From: VXOI01 sp965197575
GTDB taxonomy: Bacteria > Chloroflexota > Dehalococcoidia > Lucifugimonadales > UBA3495
Length of the DNA: 64,000 nt
Reading direction: 5' to 3'
NCBI GenBank assembly: GCA_965197575.1
Contig: OZ240214.1
Coordinates: 1,860,001 to 1,924,000, forward strand
Part shown: positions 16,463 through 26,230 of the stretch, piece after piece
Numbering within the stretch: the first letter of the stretch is position 1
Layout: every line of letters starts with the position of its first letter
Translations under genes and position numbers: made by a program
Notes under the pieces: generated by a model
The model's database searches: none
What the model saw: only the letters and a program-made list of their open reading frames with translations
Told to the model about the DNA's origin: nothing

Positions 16463-17122
16463 ATGTTCAAGTCATTCGCAGCGCTAGCCATACTGCTCCT
16501 GTTCCTCGTAGCGGCCTGCCAAGCTCCTACACCGGAGGACGCCGACTCCCACGGAACGTCTCTCGGCATGGCGGGCCACATGATTGAGAACTACAAGATG
16601 CCGCCTGCGGATATCCAGGAACTGGTCGACCGGAGCCACGCCGTCGTGGTCGGCACCATCTCGGCGGTATCCGAGCCGGTGAACGAGTTGCCATACGACA
16701 CCACCGAAGAGGACTTTGCGGGCGAGCCGAAGGAGGAGTGGCCTTACTACGAGGTCAGGTACTTCGACATCGCCATCGAGGAAGTGCTGCTAGACGACGG
16801 CAACATCCGTGAGAACGCTCGCCTGCGCCTCGGCAACAACGAGTGGGAGGTCCTGCCGCAACAGGGCGAGAGGTATCTCTTCAGCCTTCTGGTGGCTCCC
16901 GACAACAAGAGCTACGGCATATCCGCCAACTGGATGCTGCTGAGCATGGAGGAAGGCATCCACAAGTTGGACGGCACACCCGCCGGATTCGTGGAGGCGA
17001 CCGACGAGCCGAAGCTGCTGGAAGACGCCAGGGCAGCCGCCGAAGATTATGACTTCATCCCCCCTCACGAGTGGCCACTCCGATCCTTCAACACCGATAG
17101 CGGGGATGCTGGGGAACCGTAG
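16463..17122 (+). CDS. Putative lipoprotein of unknown function
   Basis: 219 residues. The N-terminus MFKSFAALAILLLFLVAAC is a lipoprotein signal with lipobox V-A-A-C (Cys 19), so the mature protein should be lipid-anchored outside the membrane. The body contains VDRSHAVVVGTISAV, a run of acidic residues, then YFDIAIEEVLLDDGNIRENARLRLG. This resembles small beta-barrel proteins that begin 'ADVVVVGTV...' but cannot be named from sequence. The C-terminus is acidic. It follows the metalloprotease by 40 bases and may be co-transcribed; a strong terminator lies downstream. Confidence 0.72.
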   Translation: MFKSFAALAILLLFLVAACQAPTPEDADSHGTSLGMAGHMIENYKMPPADIQELVDRSHAVVVGTISAVSEPVNELPYDTTEEDFAGEPKEEWPYYEVRYFDIAIEEVLLDDGNIRENARLRLGNNEWEVLPQQGERYLFSLLVAPDNKSYGISANWMLLSMEEGIHKLDGTPAGFVEATDEPKLLEDARAAAEDYDFIPPHEWPLRSFNTDSGDAGEP

Positions 17123-17213
17123 GTCCCCGACGACCCAAGCGACGGCGAGGCCGAAGGCCCGGTCGGAAATACCGGGGAAAGCGATTCGTAAGCGTAGCCC
17201 CTGTCGCGTATGA

Positions 17214-17245
17214 GGCCCCGGCATCTGGCCGGGGCCTTTTCTTTA
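17214..17245 (+). terminator. Rho-independent terminator
   Basis: Perfect nine-base arms GGCCCCGGC (17214-17222) and GCCGGGGCC (17228-17236) with a five-base loop, followed by TTTTCTTTA. It closes the metalloprotease-lipoprotein unit. Confidence 0.88.
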
Positions 17246-17482
17246 ATCAATGTAATCACGGCGCTCTCTGAGCATGATTTTCGGGTCAAAACTCAGCGGC
17301 GATTACCGTAATGATTTTCGGCGCTTTTCGTCATCGCTTTTTCGGGCAGGGGAGTTTTGCAAGATTCTCTGGGGTTGGCCTCGCCTTGAAATCGCGTACA
17401 CCCCATCTTACAATTAGAGTATGGGCCGGGTCGGGCAACGGCCAACTTTCCAGCGGCCCGTAAAAGCAGGCAGGGGGTGTGA
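17246..17482. other. Intergenic stretch with no gene seen
   Basis: Together with 17123-17213 and the terminator this forms a 360-base gap between the lipoprotein and the SWIM gene. The short open frames over it, on both strands, lack ribosome sites and recognisable motifs. I see no repeat or promoter of good match. Confidence 0.5.
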
Positions 17483-17731
17483 ATGGACTCCAGCATCATT
17501 GGCAAGATCGACAAGGCGCGGAAGTACGCCGAGGAAAGGGAGCGGGTCAGCATCACTCGGCTCGCGGCTACGTTCCAGGGCAACCATAACAGCTACGAGG
17601 TCAGCTTTGACTCGGGGAATTGGCGTTGCGAGTGCCATTTCTTCGCCAACCGGGCCATCTGTAGCCACACCATGGCCATGCAGAGAATGTTGGATGAGAT
17701 GCTCTCCAAACAACCGGAGCCGGTGCGATAG
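17483..17731 (+). CDS. Small SWIM zinc-finger protein
   Basis: 82 residues from ATG 17483 with a GGGGGTG ribosome site. The SWIM pattern is C49-x-C51-x8-C60-x-H62 (WRCEC...AICSH), which binds one zinc. The N-terminal part is a charged helix (IGKIDKARKYAEERERV) and a short beta region. Small stand-alone SWIM proteins of this design are common in Chloroflexota and probably bind DNA or a protein partner; the actual role is unknown. A terminator follows within 40 bases, so the gene is a single transcription unit. Confidence 0.85.
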   Translation: MDSSIIGKIDKARKYAEERERVSITRLAATFQGNHNSYEVSFDSGNWRCECHFFANRAICSHTMAMQRMLDEMLSKQPEPVR

Positions 17732-17765
17732 TAACAACGCCGATCCAACGAAAGTTGCTGATCGA

Positions 17766-17794
17766 GGCGGCCGCAATGGCCGCCTTTGATTTTT
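17766..17794 (+). terminator. Rho-independent terminator after the SWIM gene
   Basis: Seven-base perfect arms GGCGGCC (17766-17772) and GGCCGCC (17778-17784), a five-base loop GCAAT, then TTTGATTTTT. Confidence 0.88.
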
Positions 17795-17821
17795 CGGCCA
17801 CGCCGACCCCGGAACCCAGGG

Positions 17822-17887
17822 CAGGGCCTTTTCATTCTCCCCCTCCTGGAGGGAGAGGGGACTTTCCCCGAGAATGAAAAGGCCCTG
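17822..17887. repeat. Long perfect inverted repeat upstream of hemA
   Basis: 18-base arms at 17822-17839 and 17870-17887 are exact reverse complements (CAGGGCCTTTTCATTCTC and its partner). Inside lies a second C-rich/G-rich hairpin (CCCCTCC...GGAGGGAG) of the kind often dispersed in bacterial genomes. It sits between the SWIM terminator and the promoter candidate of the hemA-cbi operon. It could be a mobile REP/MITE-like palindrome or a structured leader element. Confidence 0.8.
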
Positions 17888-17905
17888 AAACCAACGGCGT
17901 GTTCG

Positions 17906-17934
17906 TTGACAGGGGGGATGCCGGACATTACACT
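17906..17934 (+). promoter_or_regulatory. Candidate sigma-70 promoter of the hemA-cbi operon
   Basis: TTGACA (17906-17911) is a perfect -35 box. After exactly 17 bases comes TACACT (17929-17934), 4/6 to the -10 consensus. The expected start is near 17941, some 60 bases before the hemA GTG. I looked for a cobalamin riboswitch B12 box here and did not see one. Confidence 0.5.
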
Positions 17935-18002
17935 CCCCGGTGGCTGATGACGATTGGCTTGATGACGCAGTATTTTATAGGTTTTTGCAGGTTTTGACCC
18001 GC

Positions 18003-19283
18003 GTGGAATTCTTGGTCGTTGGGCTGAACCACCGCACCGCTCCCGTGGAAGTACGGGAGTCTTTATCGTTGAACCGGGAGCAGCTTCCCGGAGCGTTGAC
18101 CGCCATGCGGGACAACGGCACACCGGGAGTGATCCTGTCCACCTGCAACCGCTCCGAGTTCTATACGTTGGAATCCCACGACGCCCCGGAATCGAGCGAC
18201 GGCGCGGGCAGCGAGCGCATCCGGCGGTATCTCCTGCAACAGTTTGACGTGTCGCTGCTGGATCTGGACCGTTACCTGTACCTGCACCGCGGCTACGGCG
18301 CCATCCACCACCTGTTCCGCGTAGCATCCAGCCTGGACTCGATGATACTGGGCGAGGACCAGATCATCGGCCAAGTGCGCGACGCCTACGAGGCCGCCAA
18401 CTCCAACGGCGGTGTGCCTGCTCCGTTGGGGCAACTGTTTCAACGGGCCTCGCGTGTGGGACGAAAGGTGCGCCGGGAGACTGGCATCGGCCGCAACGCC
18501 CTGTCGGTCAGCCGAGCTTGCGTTGAAATGGCCCGGTCGGTCATCGGCGACCTGACCTCCAGCCGCGTGCTGGTGGTGGGGGCGGGCGACGCCGGGGAAC
18601 TGACCGCCGAAGTGTTGAGTATGTCGGGGGTCAGGGAGATTACTGTCACCAACCGGACCTACTCGCGGGCCGCCGAGTTGGCCAACAGCCTCTCGGGCCG
18701 GGCGATCCCTTTTGAAGGAATGCCCGCCGCGCTGGAAGAGTCGGACATCGTCATCGGCTGCACCGGCTCGCCGGGTTACGTACTACAGGCTGGGTTGATC
18801 GGCCAGACCATGTCCGCCCGGCCGGACCGGCCGCTGTTCCTGCTCGACATAGCCGTGCCCCGCGACATTGATCCCGATGCCGCCTCGGTGGACAACGTGT
18901 TCCTGAGCGACGTGGACGACCTGGAGTCGATCTCACAAGCCAGCCGGGAAGCCAAAGCCAAGGAAGCGGCCTGGGCCGAGGAGTTGGTCACCGCGGAGGC
19001 CCAAGAGTTCCGGCAGTGGTGCCTCGATCTGGAAGCGCTGCCCACCGTGATCGAACTTCGCAGCCGCGCCGACGCCGTGCGAACCGCTGAACTCAACAAG
19101 ACGCTCAAGCGGCTGGCCGACAAGCTGGACGAGGAAGAACTGGCTTCCCTGGACGCCATGACCCGCGCCATCGTCAACAAACTCCTCCACTCACCCACCA
19201 TGTTCCTCAAGGAGCGAAAAGGCCCCGAAGAACTGCAAGTGGCCAGGGAGATTTTCCGGCTAGCCGAAGACGCGCCCAATTAG
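18003..19283 (+). CDS. hemA: Glutamyl-tRNA reductase
   Basis: 426 residues from GTG 18003. The family starts at this position (VEFLVVGLNHRTAPVEVRE); the longer open frame to 17940 is not conserved in character. HemA reduces glutamyl-tRNA to glutamate-1-semialdehyde, the first step of tetrapyrrole synthesis. The nucleophile is C48 in ILSTCNRSEF. LGEDQIIGQVRDAYE, the NADPH-binding loop VVGAGDAGELTAEVL and the C-terminal dimerisation helices are present. It heads the corrin operon: cbiC follows 40 bases downstream. Other genes from ALA to sirohydrochlorin are not in this window. Confidence 0.96.
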   Translation: MEFLVVGLNHRTAPVEVRESLSLNREQLPGALTAMRDNGTPGVILSTCNRSEFYTLESHDAPESSDGAGSERIRRYLLQQFDVSLLDLDRYLYLHRGYGAIHHLFRVASSLDSMILGEDQIIGQVRDAYEAANSNGGVPAPLGQLFQRASRVGRKVRRETGIGRNALSVSRACVEMARSVIGDLTSSRVLVVGAGDAGELTAEVLSMSGVREITVTNRTYSRAAELANSLSGRAIPFEGMPAALEESDIVIGCTGSPGYVLQAGLIGQTMSARPDRPLFLLDIAVPRDIDPDAASVDNVFLSDVDDLESISQASREAKAKEAAWAEELVTAEAQEFRQWCLDLEALPTVIELRSRADAVRTAELNKTLKRLADKLDEEELASLDAMTRAIVNKLLHSPTMFLKERKGPEELQVAREIFRLAEDAPN

Positions 19284-19323
19284 GCTATAATGCAGTGGTA
19301 ATTGCCCAAAGGCGCGCTGCTGC

Positions 19324-19974
19324 ATGTCGTTAGTCCAGAAATACGCCCTCCTTCCCGAAGAGATAGACCGCCGCAGCCTCGAAGAGGTGGAGCGCAGCCT
19401 GCCACCGCTCGAAGAGCTTGGCCCCGACGAGCTTTATGTCGTCTGCCGCATCGTCCGCGCCGAGGGCGACCCCGCGATTGCCTGCTCGGTAGCCTTCAGT
19501 CCCGGCGCAGTGGAGGCCGGGGTGGCAGCGATCCGCTCTGGGGCCGAGGTCGTCACCGACGTGCGGATGGTGGACGTGGGCATTTCCAGGGAGCTTTTGG
19601 GCCGCTGCGACGTTTCCACCCGATGCCGCATCGATTCCCCGGAAACGGCCCGGCGCGCCAAAGACGACGGCACCACCCGGTCGGTGGCCGCGATGCGGGA
19701 ACTGTCGCCCCACTTGACCGGCGCGGTCGCCGCCGTGGGCAACGCACCGACCGCCCTGCTGGCCCTGCTGGACATGATCGACGAAGGGCAGGTCAGGCCG
19801 TCGCTGGTCATCGGTATGCCCGTCGGCTTCATCGCCTGCGCCGAATCGAAGCAGGAGTTGGTCAAAAGCAGCGTCCCCTACATCACGATTTCCGGCCGGC
19901 GCGGCGGGAGTTCGGCGGCGGCCGCAACCGTAAACGCGCTGTTGGGGCTGGCCCTCCGGGGAGATGGGACATGA
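19324..19974 (+). CDS. cbiC: Cobalt-precorrin-8 (precorrin-8X) methylmutase
   Basis: 216 residues, normal for CbiC/CobH. The enzyme moves the C11 methyl to C12 to give cobyrinate. Visible family segments are VVCRIVRAEGDPAIA, VVTDVRMVDVGISRE, the NAPTALLALLD helix and PSLVIGMPVGFIACAESKQEL with the GR.GGS loop (SGRRGGSSAAAATVNALL). The C-terminal ATGA overlaps the start of cbiX, so translation is coupled. It is the first dedicated corrin gene after hemA. Confidence 0.95.
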   Translation: MSLVQKYALLPEEIDRRSLEEVERSLPPLEELGPDELYVVCRIVRAEGDPAIACSVAFSPGAVEAGVAAIRSGAEVVTDVRMVDVGISRELLGRCDVSTRCRIDSPETARRAKDDGTTRSVAAMRELSPHLTGAVAAVGNAPTALLALLDMIDEGQVRPSLVIGMPVGFIACAESKQELVKSSVPYITISGRRGGSSAAAATVNALLGLALRGDGT

Positions 19975-20846
19975 CCGACGCCTCGCATAACGGTGTCGAG
20001 CTTTCCCGTTGGGGCGTCGTCCTGCTGGCCCACGGCAGCCAGCGCGGCAACAGCCGGATGGAATGCTCCTGCGCTTGGCGCGAAGAGGCTGTCCCCGCTT
20101 GGTGCCAGCACTGCCCGAGCACCCCGGACGGTTTGCGGGCGGCGGCGCGACGAATACAGGAAGAGCTGGGGATCAGGGACGAGCAGATCGTCCTGTCGTG
20201 CCTGGAGTTCATCGAGCCGCACCCGGACGAGGCTATACGAATGTTGGACCGGCGGGGCCTGCGCCAGGTGGTGGTGATGCCCTTCCTGCTCGGCCACGGC
20301 AAGCACGCAACCCTCGAACTCGACGAGATATTCGACGAGGTGCGGGCACAACTCCCGGAAGTACGGCTGTATCTGGCGGACGGCTTCGGTCCCGATCCGG
20401 GCCTGGCCGACCTGATCGTGGAACGGGTCCAAGACATCCAAGACGGCGGCCCCGCCCCCGGCTTCACGGGCATTCTCGTGGTCAAGGCGGGCACCAAGAG
20501 CGAGTACGACGACTGCCTCTGGCTCGAAGACTTGGGGGCGCTGGTGGAGCAACGACTTGGCCCCGGCTACGCGGTGGCGGTGGCCCAATCGCACTACGGC
20601 GAGCCGACCATGGACCGCGCCGCCGCTCAACTGGTAGAGAGGCGGGGCGTCGACTCGATAACCTGCGTGCCCTACCTTTTCTTTCCGGGCCTGATTCTGC
20701 GCCGCAACGTGCTGGGCGGCCTGGACCAGCTTCAAGGGCGTTACCCGCACATCCCTATCTCTGTAACCCCGCCGCTGGGCATAGACGACCGGGTCGTGAC
20801 GGTCACCGCCGACCGCGTCCGCCGCGCCTGGAGCGGTAGGGGTTAG
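19971..20846 (+). CDS. cbiX: CbiX-type sirohydrochlorin chelatase, two-unit form with Cys-rich insert
   Basis: 291 residues from ATG 19971, overlapping the cbiC stop. It has two chelatase units, as in long CbiX proteins that insert cobalt into sirohydrochlorin. The first unit shows LLAHGSQRGN with catalytic His 21 and LGHGKHATLELDEI. The second shows VAVAQSHYGEPTMDRA and YLFFPGLILRRNV. The HGS motif of unit two has decayed to VVKAGTKSEYDD, so one active site is probably lost. Just after the first HGS is an insert with C32-x-C34-x10-C45-x2-C48, which could bind a metal or iron-sulfur cluster; ordinary CbiX proteins lack it at this position. Confidence 0.88.
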   Translation: MTDASHNGVELSRWGVVLLAHGSQRGNSRMECSCAWREEAVPAWCQHCPSTPDGLRAAARRIQEELGIRDEQIVLSCLEFIEPHPDEAIRMLDRRGLRQVVVMPFLLGHGKHATLELDEIFDEVRAQLPEVRLYLADGFGPDPGLADLIVERVQDIQDGGPAPGFTGILVVKAGTKSEYDDCLWLEDLGALVEQRLGPGYAVAVAQSHYGEPTMDRAAAQLVERRGVDSITCVPYLFFPGLILRRNVLGGLDQLQGRYPHIPISVTPPLGIDDRVVTVTADRVRRAWSGRG

Positions 20847-20861
20847 GGAGCTTCCGAGCGA

Positions 20862-22074
<1,213 letters not shown>

Positions 22075-22082
<8 letters not shown>

Positions 22083-22716
22083 GCGGCTGGAGGGGCCCTA
22101 CACCTCGCAGTCGCCGGACGAAGCGGGCCTTCGCCCCTTGGGGCTCCCCGACGACGCTTTCGAGCAGCGCCGCCCGCTCAAGGGCCAGATCACCAAGCGA
22201 GAGGTCCGGGCGGTCAGCCTCTATGCCTTGGGCCTGAAGCAGGACAGCATCGTTTGGGACATCGGCGCAGGCACCGGATCGGTGGCAGTGGAGGCGGCAT
22301 TGATCGCCCACCGAGGTTGCGTCTACGCCGTCGAGAGGGACGCCGAGAGCCTGCCGTTGCTGGCCGAGAACGTCCGCCGCTGGAGCGCGGGCAACCTCGA
22401 AATCGTGGAAGGTGAAGCTCCGGCCGCCCTGGAAGCCCTGCCAGACCCGGACAGCGTGTTCATCGGCGGCAGCGGCGGACGGCTCACCCCCATCCTGGAG
22501 CATTGCACCAATCGGCTGCGGCCGGGGGGGACGCTGGTGGCCAACATGGCGGTCTTGGAGCGCACCCAAGAGACTTATCGTTGGCTCAAAGAGCATGGAA
22601 TGGAACCGGGCCTGTCGATGATCAGTCCGTCGCGGGGCAAGGAAATGCCCGATGGGGCCCTTCGCCTTGAAGCCCTCAACCCGGTCTTTGTGCTGAGCGC
22701 GCGGCGGGCGGGGTAG
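22075..22716 (+). CDS. cbiT: Cobalt-precorrin-6B C15-methyltransferase (decarboxylating)
   Basis: 213 residues from GTG 22075 inside the end of cbiD. A class I SAM methyltransferase: the family opens with PLKGQITKREVRAVSL, the SAM loop is VWDIGAGTGSVAVEA and the acidic residue after strand 2 is AVERD. FIGGSGGRLTPILE and VANMAVLERT follow. It methylates C15 and decarboxylates the C12 acetate chain. The CbiE partner, often fused or adjacent as CobL, is not here. About 30 residues before the core are extra. Confidence 0.93.
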
Positions 22717-22724
22717 GCGGCGGG

Positions 22725-23456
22725 GTGTCAGTCGATTGCCCCGAAATCGGTTGTCTCTACGGCGTCGGCGTCGGCCCGGGCGACCCCCAACTGCTCACTC
22801 TCCGGGCGGTGGACATCCTGCGGCAGACGTCCGTTATCTGCGTCCCTGTCGCCGTGGGCCGGTCGGACAGCGTCGCCTTGAACATCGTCAAAGACTACCT
22901 CACCCCCGAGCAAGAGGTGCTGCGGGCGCCCTTCCCGACCAACGACGCCTCCGGCGCGGCGGCGGTGTGGCGGGAAACGGCCTCGATGGTGACGCAACGG
23001 CTGATAGCGGGCCAAGACGTAGCGTTCCTCACCGAGGGCGACCCGATGCTGTACAGCACGTTTTCCTACGTGATGGCCGGTGTCGAGGAGCTTTGCCCCG
23101 GCGCGCCCATCGAAATTGTGCCCGGCGTATCCTCGGTCACCGCCGCGGCGGCCCGGGCCCGCCTGCCGCTCGCCACCCACGAGCAACGGGTGGCCATCCT
23201 GCCTGCGGTCTACGGCATTGACGACCTTCAGGACGCCGCCGCCAATTTCGACACCGTGGTCTTGATGAAGGTGAGCCGGGGCGTGGTCGCCGATGTGGCC
23301 GACCTGGAGAGTCGCGGACTGACCGGCAAGAGCACCTACGTGCGCCGCGCCACCACTGGACGGGAACGGGTGGTGCGCGACCTGCGGGAATTGACCGACG
23401 AGGACATGGACTACTTTTCCCTGCTGATTATCCAGGACCGGGACAAGAAGAGGTAA
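22725..23456 (+). CDS. cbiL: Cobalt-precorrin-2 C20-methyltransferase
   Basis: 243 residues of the tetrapyrrole methylase fold. The first SAM loop is VGVGPGDPQLLTLRAV; CVPVAVGRSDSVAL and FLTEGDPMLYSTFSYVM mark the C20-specific subfamily, followed by IVPGVSSVTAAAARARLPLA. It adds the C20 methyl later lost on ring contraction. The start is GTG eight bases after the cbiT stop, and the gap to cbiF is six bases. Confidence 0.94.
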   Translation: MSVDCPEIGCLYGVGVGPGDPQLLTLRAVDILRQTSVICVPVAVGRSDSVALNIVKDYLTPEQEVLRAPFPTNDASGAAAVWRETASMVTQRLIAGQDVAFLTEGDPMLYSTFSYVMAGVEELCPGAPIEIVPGVSSVTAAAARARLPLATHEQRVAILPAVYGIDDLQDAAANFDTVVLMKVSRGVVADVADLESRGLTGKSTYVRRATTGRERVVRDLRELTDEDMDYFSLLIIQDRDKKR

Positions 23457-23462
23457 AGGCCA

Positions 23463-24281
23463 ATGAGTAACGCCAGCGGCAAGGTCTATATCATCGGGGG
23501 AGGGCCGGGCGACCCGGAACTGCTCACCCTGAAGGCCAAGCGCATCATCGAATCGGCGGACGTGATCATATATGCCGATTCCTTGGTGCATCCGTCGGTG
23601 GTAGACTTCGCCAAACCCGGCGCGCAGGTCCACGGCAGCAAGGAACTCGACCTGGACCGGATCATGGAACTAACCTTGGATGCGGTTTCCGAGGGCAAGA
23701 CGGTGGCGCGGGTGCAGAGCGGCGACCCGGCCATCTACGGGGCGGTGCTGGAGCAAATGCGGATTCTGGAGCGGGAGCAGGTGGACTACGAGATCGTACC
23801 CGGCGTGAGTTCAGGGTTTGCCGCCGCCGCCGCGCTCAAGACCGAGTTGACCGTGCCAGAGAGGGCCCAGACGATAATCTTGACCCGCGCCGAGGGCCGG
23901 GTAGCCATGCCTCCGGGCGAGCAGCTAAGGGACCTGGCCGCCCACGGCTGCACGCTGGTCATCTTCCTGAGCATCACCCGCATGACCCGCATCGTCCGCG
24001 ACCTGATCGCCGCCGGGTACACCGAGGACACGCCGGTGGCCGTGGTCTACCGGGTCACTTGGCCCGACGAACTAATCATCCGGGGCACGCTGAAGGACAT
24101 CGCGGCCAAAGTGCGCGAGGCCAAGATCACCCTCCAAGCGCTGATAATCGTCGGGGATGCCGTCGACCCCGGCTTGGCTCTGGAGACCCAGAGCGGGGAG
24201 AACGGCGCGGCCACCTCCCATCTCTATTCGTCGACCTACACCCACCGATACCGCAAGGCCACCGCCTCGCCCGGCCCATGA
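23463..24281 (+). CDS. cbiF: Cobalt-precorrin-4 C11-methyltransferase
   Basis: 272 residues with IIGGGPGDPELLTLKAKRII, YADSLVHPSVV, RVQSGDPAIYGAVLEQM and EIVPGVSSGFAAAAALKTELT. RVTWPDELIIRGTLKDI near the C-terminus is diagnostic of CbiF/CobM. It methylates C11. The C-terminus overlaps the cbiG start (ATGA). About 20 residues at the end (SSTYTHRYRK...) are typical of bacterial CbiF tails. Confidence 0.96.
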   Translation: MSNASGKVYIIGGGPGDPELLTLKAKRIIESADVIIYADSLVHPSVVDFAKPGAQVHGSKELDLDRIMELTLDAVSEGKTVARVQSGDPAIYGAVLEQMRILEREQVDYEIVPGVSSGFAAAAALKTELTVPERAQTIILTRAEGRVAMPPGEQLRDLAAHGCTLVIFLSITRMTRIVRDLIAAGYTEDTPVAVVYRVTWPDELIIRGTLKDIAAKVREAKITLQALIIVGDAVDPGLALETQSGENGAATSHLYSSTYTHRYRKATASPGP

Positions 24282-25402
24282 GCACCGCCGTCATTGCGCT
24301 CACCCGAAACGGCGCAGAAATGGCCCGCGCACTGGCGAATGAACTGTCCAAGTCCGGGGAGGTCGCGCTGTTTTTGGAAGAGCGCTTCGTCCGCGACGGG
24401 GACACCGCCGTATCCTTCCCGCTGCCCGCCCGCCCGGTGGTGCAACAAGCGTTTAGGGAACACGCCGCACTGGTGCTGTTTCTCTCCGCCGGGGCTACTA
24501 TCCGGCTGCTGGCGCCGTGTTTGGAGAGCAAGCGACGCGATCCGGCGGTGGTCTGCGTTGACGACGCGGGCAAGTTCTGCGTCAGCCTGCTGTCGGGCCA
24601 CCTCGGCGGGGCCGACCGGCTGGCCGGGGAAGTGGCCCGGATACTGGACGCTACGCCGGTGGTCACTTCGGCTTCCCATGCCTCGGGAACGCTGGCGGTC
24701 GATTTGTTGGGCCGGGAATTCGGGTGGACCATCGAAGCCGCGCCCGAAAGCGTAACCCGCGCCAGCGCCGCCGTGGTCAACGGCCGTCCGGTCGGCATCT
24801 GGCAGGGAACCGGAGAACCCTGGAACGGCTCGGCAGAAGGACAGGCCGCCAACATCAGCGATTATCCCACCCTGGAAGCGCTACGGGCGGCATCGCCGGA
24901 AGCCGCCCTGCTGATCACCGACCGGCGCCTCGGCGCGGACGAACTGCCATCCGGCACTCCCACGGTGCTTTACAGGCCCCGCAGCCTAGCCGTCGGCATG
25001 GGATGCCGCCGGGGAGTGCCGGTGGAGCACTTGGAGCAACTGCTTTCTGACACCTTCCGGGAGTGCGGGCTGGCCTTAGCGAGCCTGGCCTGCATCGCCA
25101 CCGCCGAACTAAAGCGGGGGGAGGAGGGCTTGGAGCAGTTGGCGGCCAAATTCGGGGCGCCCTTGCGTCATTATTCCGCCGACGAACTCAACTCGGTGTT
25201 CGACGGTCCCGCCGCTGAACATTCCCCCACTCCGTCGGCGCGCGCTCATAGCCTGGTCGGCGTTTGGGGCGTGGCGGAGCCGGCCGCTCTGCTGGAATCC
25301 GGGGCAGATGGGCTGCTGGTCGAACGCCGGAACACTGACCGGGCGACTATAGCTGTGGCCCGCCGTCCCTTCGCTTGGCCGTCCGCCGGAGGGCGAGCGT
25401 GA
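24278..25402 (+). CDS. cbiG: Cobalt-precorrin-5A hydrolase
   Basis: 374 residues from ATG 24278, four-base overlap with cbiF. The N-terminal domain shows FLSAGATIRLLAP and VCVDDAGKFCVSLLSGHLGGAD, the CbiG signature. The C-terminal domain has LAVGMGCRRGVPVEHLEQLL and a later ASLACIATAELKRGEEGLEQLAAKFG block. CbiG opens the delta-lactone of precorrin-5A and releases acetaldehyde (C20). A longer open frame running back to 24059 overlaps cbiF and is not used. It ends inside the start of cbiH. Confidence 0.94.
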   Translation: MSTAVIALTRNGAEMARALANELSKSGEVALFLEERFVRDGDTAVSFPLPARPVVQQAFREHAALVLFLSAGATIRLLAPCLESKRRDPAVVCVDDAGKFCVSLLSGHLGGADRLAGEVARILDATPVVTSASHASGTLAVDLLGREFGWTIEAAPESVTRASAAVVNGRPVGIWQGTGEPWNGSAEGQAANISDYPTLEALRAASPEAALLITDRRLGADELPSGTPTVLYRPRSLAVGMGCRRGVPVEHLEQLLSDTFRECGLALASLACIATAELKRGEEGLEQLAAKFGAPLRHYSADELNSVFDGPAAEHSPTPSARAHSLVGVWGVAEPAALLESGADGLLVERRNTDRATIAVARRPFAWPSAGGRA

Positions 25403-26178
25403 ATACCGGGGCGGGAGTGCTCTACTTGGTGGGACTCGGCCCCGGCGACAGCCGATACCTGACTCCCGCGGCCCTCTCGGCATTGGAGGGAAGCGACGTC
25501 GTGGTGGGCTACCGGGCATATATCCAGCAGATCGCCGACCTCCTTGCCAACAAAGAAACCGTCGCTATGGAGTTGGGACAGGAGCTGGAACGGGCTTCGG
25601 TGGCCGTGGACCTGGCCTACGCCGGTCGAAGAGTGGCCGTGGTGTCCTCGGGGGACGCCGGGATCTATGGCATGTCCGGCCCGGTGTTCCGCGTGCTCAC
25701 TGACCGGGGTTGGGACGGCGAAACGCCGCCGGTCGTGACGGTGCCAGGGGTCTCGGCGATGCAGGCGGCGGCGGCGATCCTGGGGTCGCCGCTGATGCAG
25801 GACTTTTGCGCCGTAAGCCTCAGTGACTTGCTAACGCCGTGGGAGCAGGTGCGCAGACGCATCGAGGCCGCCGCCATCGGCGATTTCGTCATCGCCCTGT
25901 ACAATCCTCGCAGCCGCAGGCGGCAAAGACAGCTTCTGGAAGCCAGGGACATCCTGCTCCAACACCGCGACCCCACGACCCCGGTAGGAATCGTCGGCGA
26001 CGCCTTTCGCCCAGCGCAGCGGGTGACGATTACCGACTTGAACGGACTGGCCGGACACGCCGGGTCGGTGGACATGGTAACGGTCGTGCTGGTCGGGAAC
26101 TCCGCAACCTATGTGCACGGGGGCCGGATCATAACTCCCCGCGGCTACGAGGAAAAGATCAACAACCGCCCGTCCTGA
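25399..26178 (+). CDS. cbiH: Cobalt-precorrin-3 C17-methyltransferase (ring contraction)
   Basis: 259 residues from GTG 25399 (GTGA overlap with cbiG). The tetrapyrrole methylase motifs are LVGLGPGDSRYLTPAA, VVVGYRAYIQQI, VVSSGDAGIYGMSGPVF and VPGVSAMQAAAAILGSPL. ALYNPRSRRRQRQLLEA and VDMVTVVLVGNSATYVHGGRIITPRGY complete the CbiH/CobJ pattern. It methylates C17 and contracts the ring. It appears to be the last gene of the operon; 52 bases separate it from the MetE-like gene on the same strand. Confidence 0.95.
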   Translation: MNTGAGVLYLVGLGPGDSRYLTPAALSALEGSDVVVGYRAYIQQIADLLANKETVAMELGQELERASVAVDLAYAGRRVAVVSSGDAGIYGMSGPVFRVLTDRGWDGETPPVVTVPGVSAMQAAAAILGSPLMQDFCAVSLSDLLTPWEQVRRRIEAAAIGDFVIALYNPRSRRRQRQLLEARDILLQHRDPTTPVGIVGDAFRPAQRVTITDLNGLAGHAGSVDMVTVVLVGNSATYVHGGRIITPRGYEEKINNRPS

Positions 26179-26230
26179 GCGCAACCAAAGTGCGAATCGG
26201 AAGTACGAATCGAAGGACGCTGGTGAAATC

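Noticed and set aside
17293..17583. 96-residue minus-strand open frame in the gap before the SWIM gene
   Set aside because: No ribosome site, no motif, and it overlaps the better supported SWIM gene.
17732..18002. Possible cobalamin riboswitch before hemA
   Set aside because: I did not find a B12-box-like sequence; only a terminator, an inverted repeat and a promoter candidate are visible.
19302..19970. N-terminal 223 residues of a long frame joined to cbiX
   Set aside because: It overlaps cbiC in another frame; cbiX starts at the ATG overlapping the cbiC stop.
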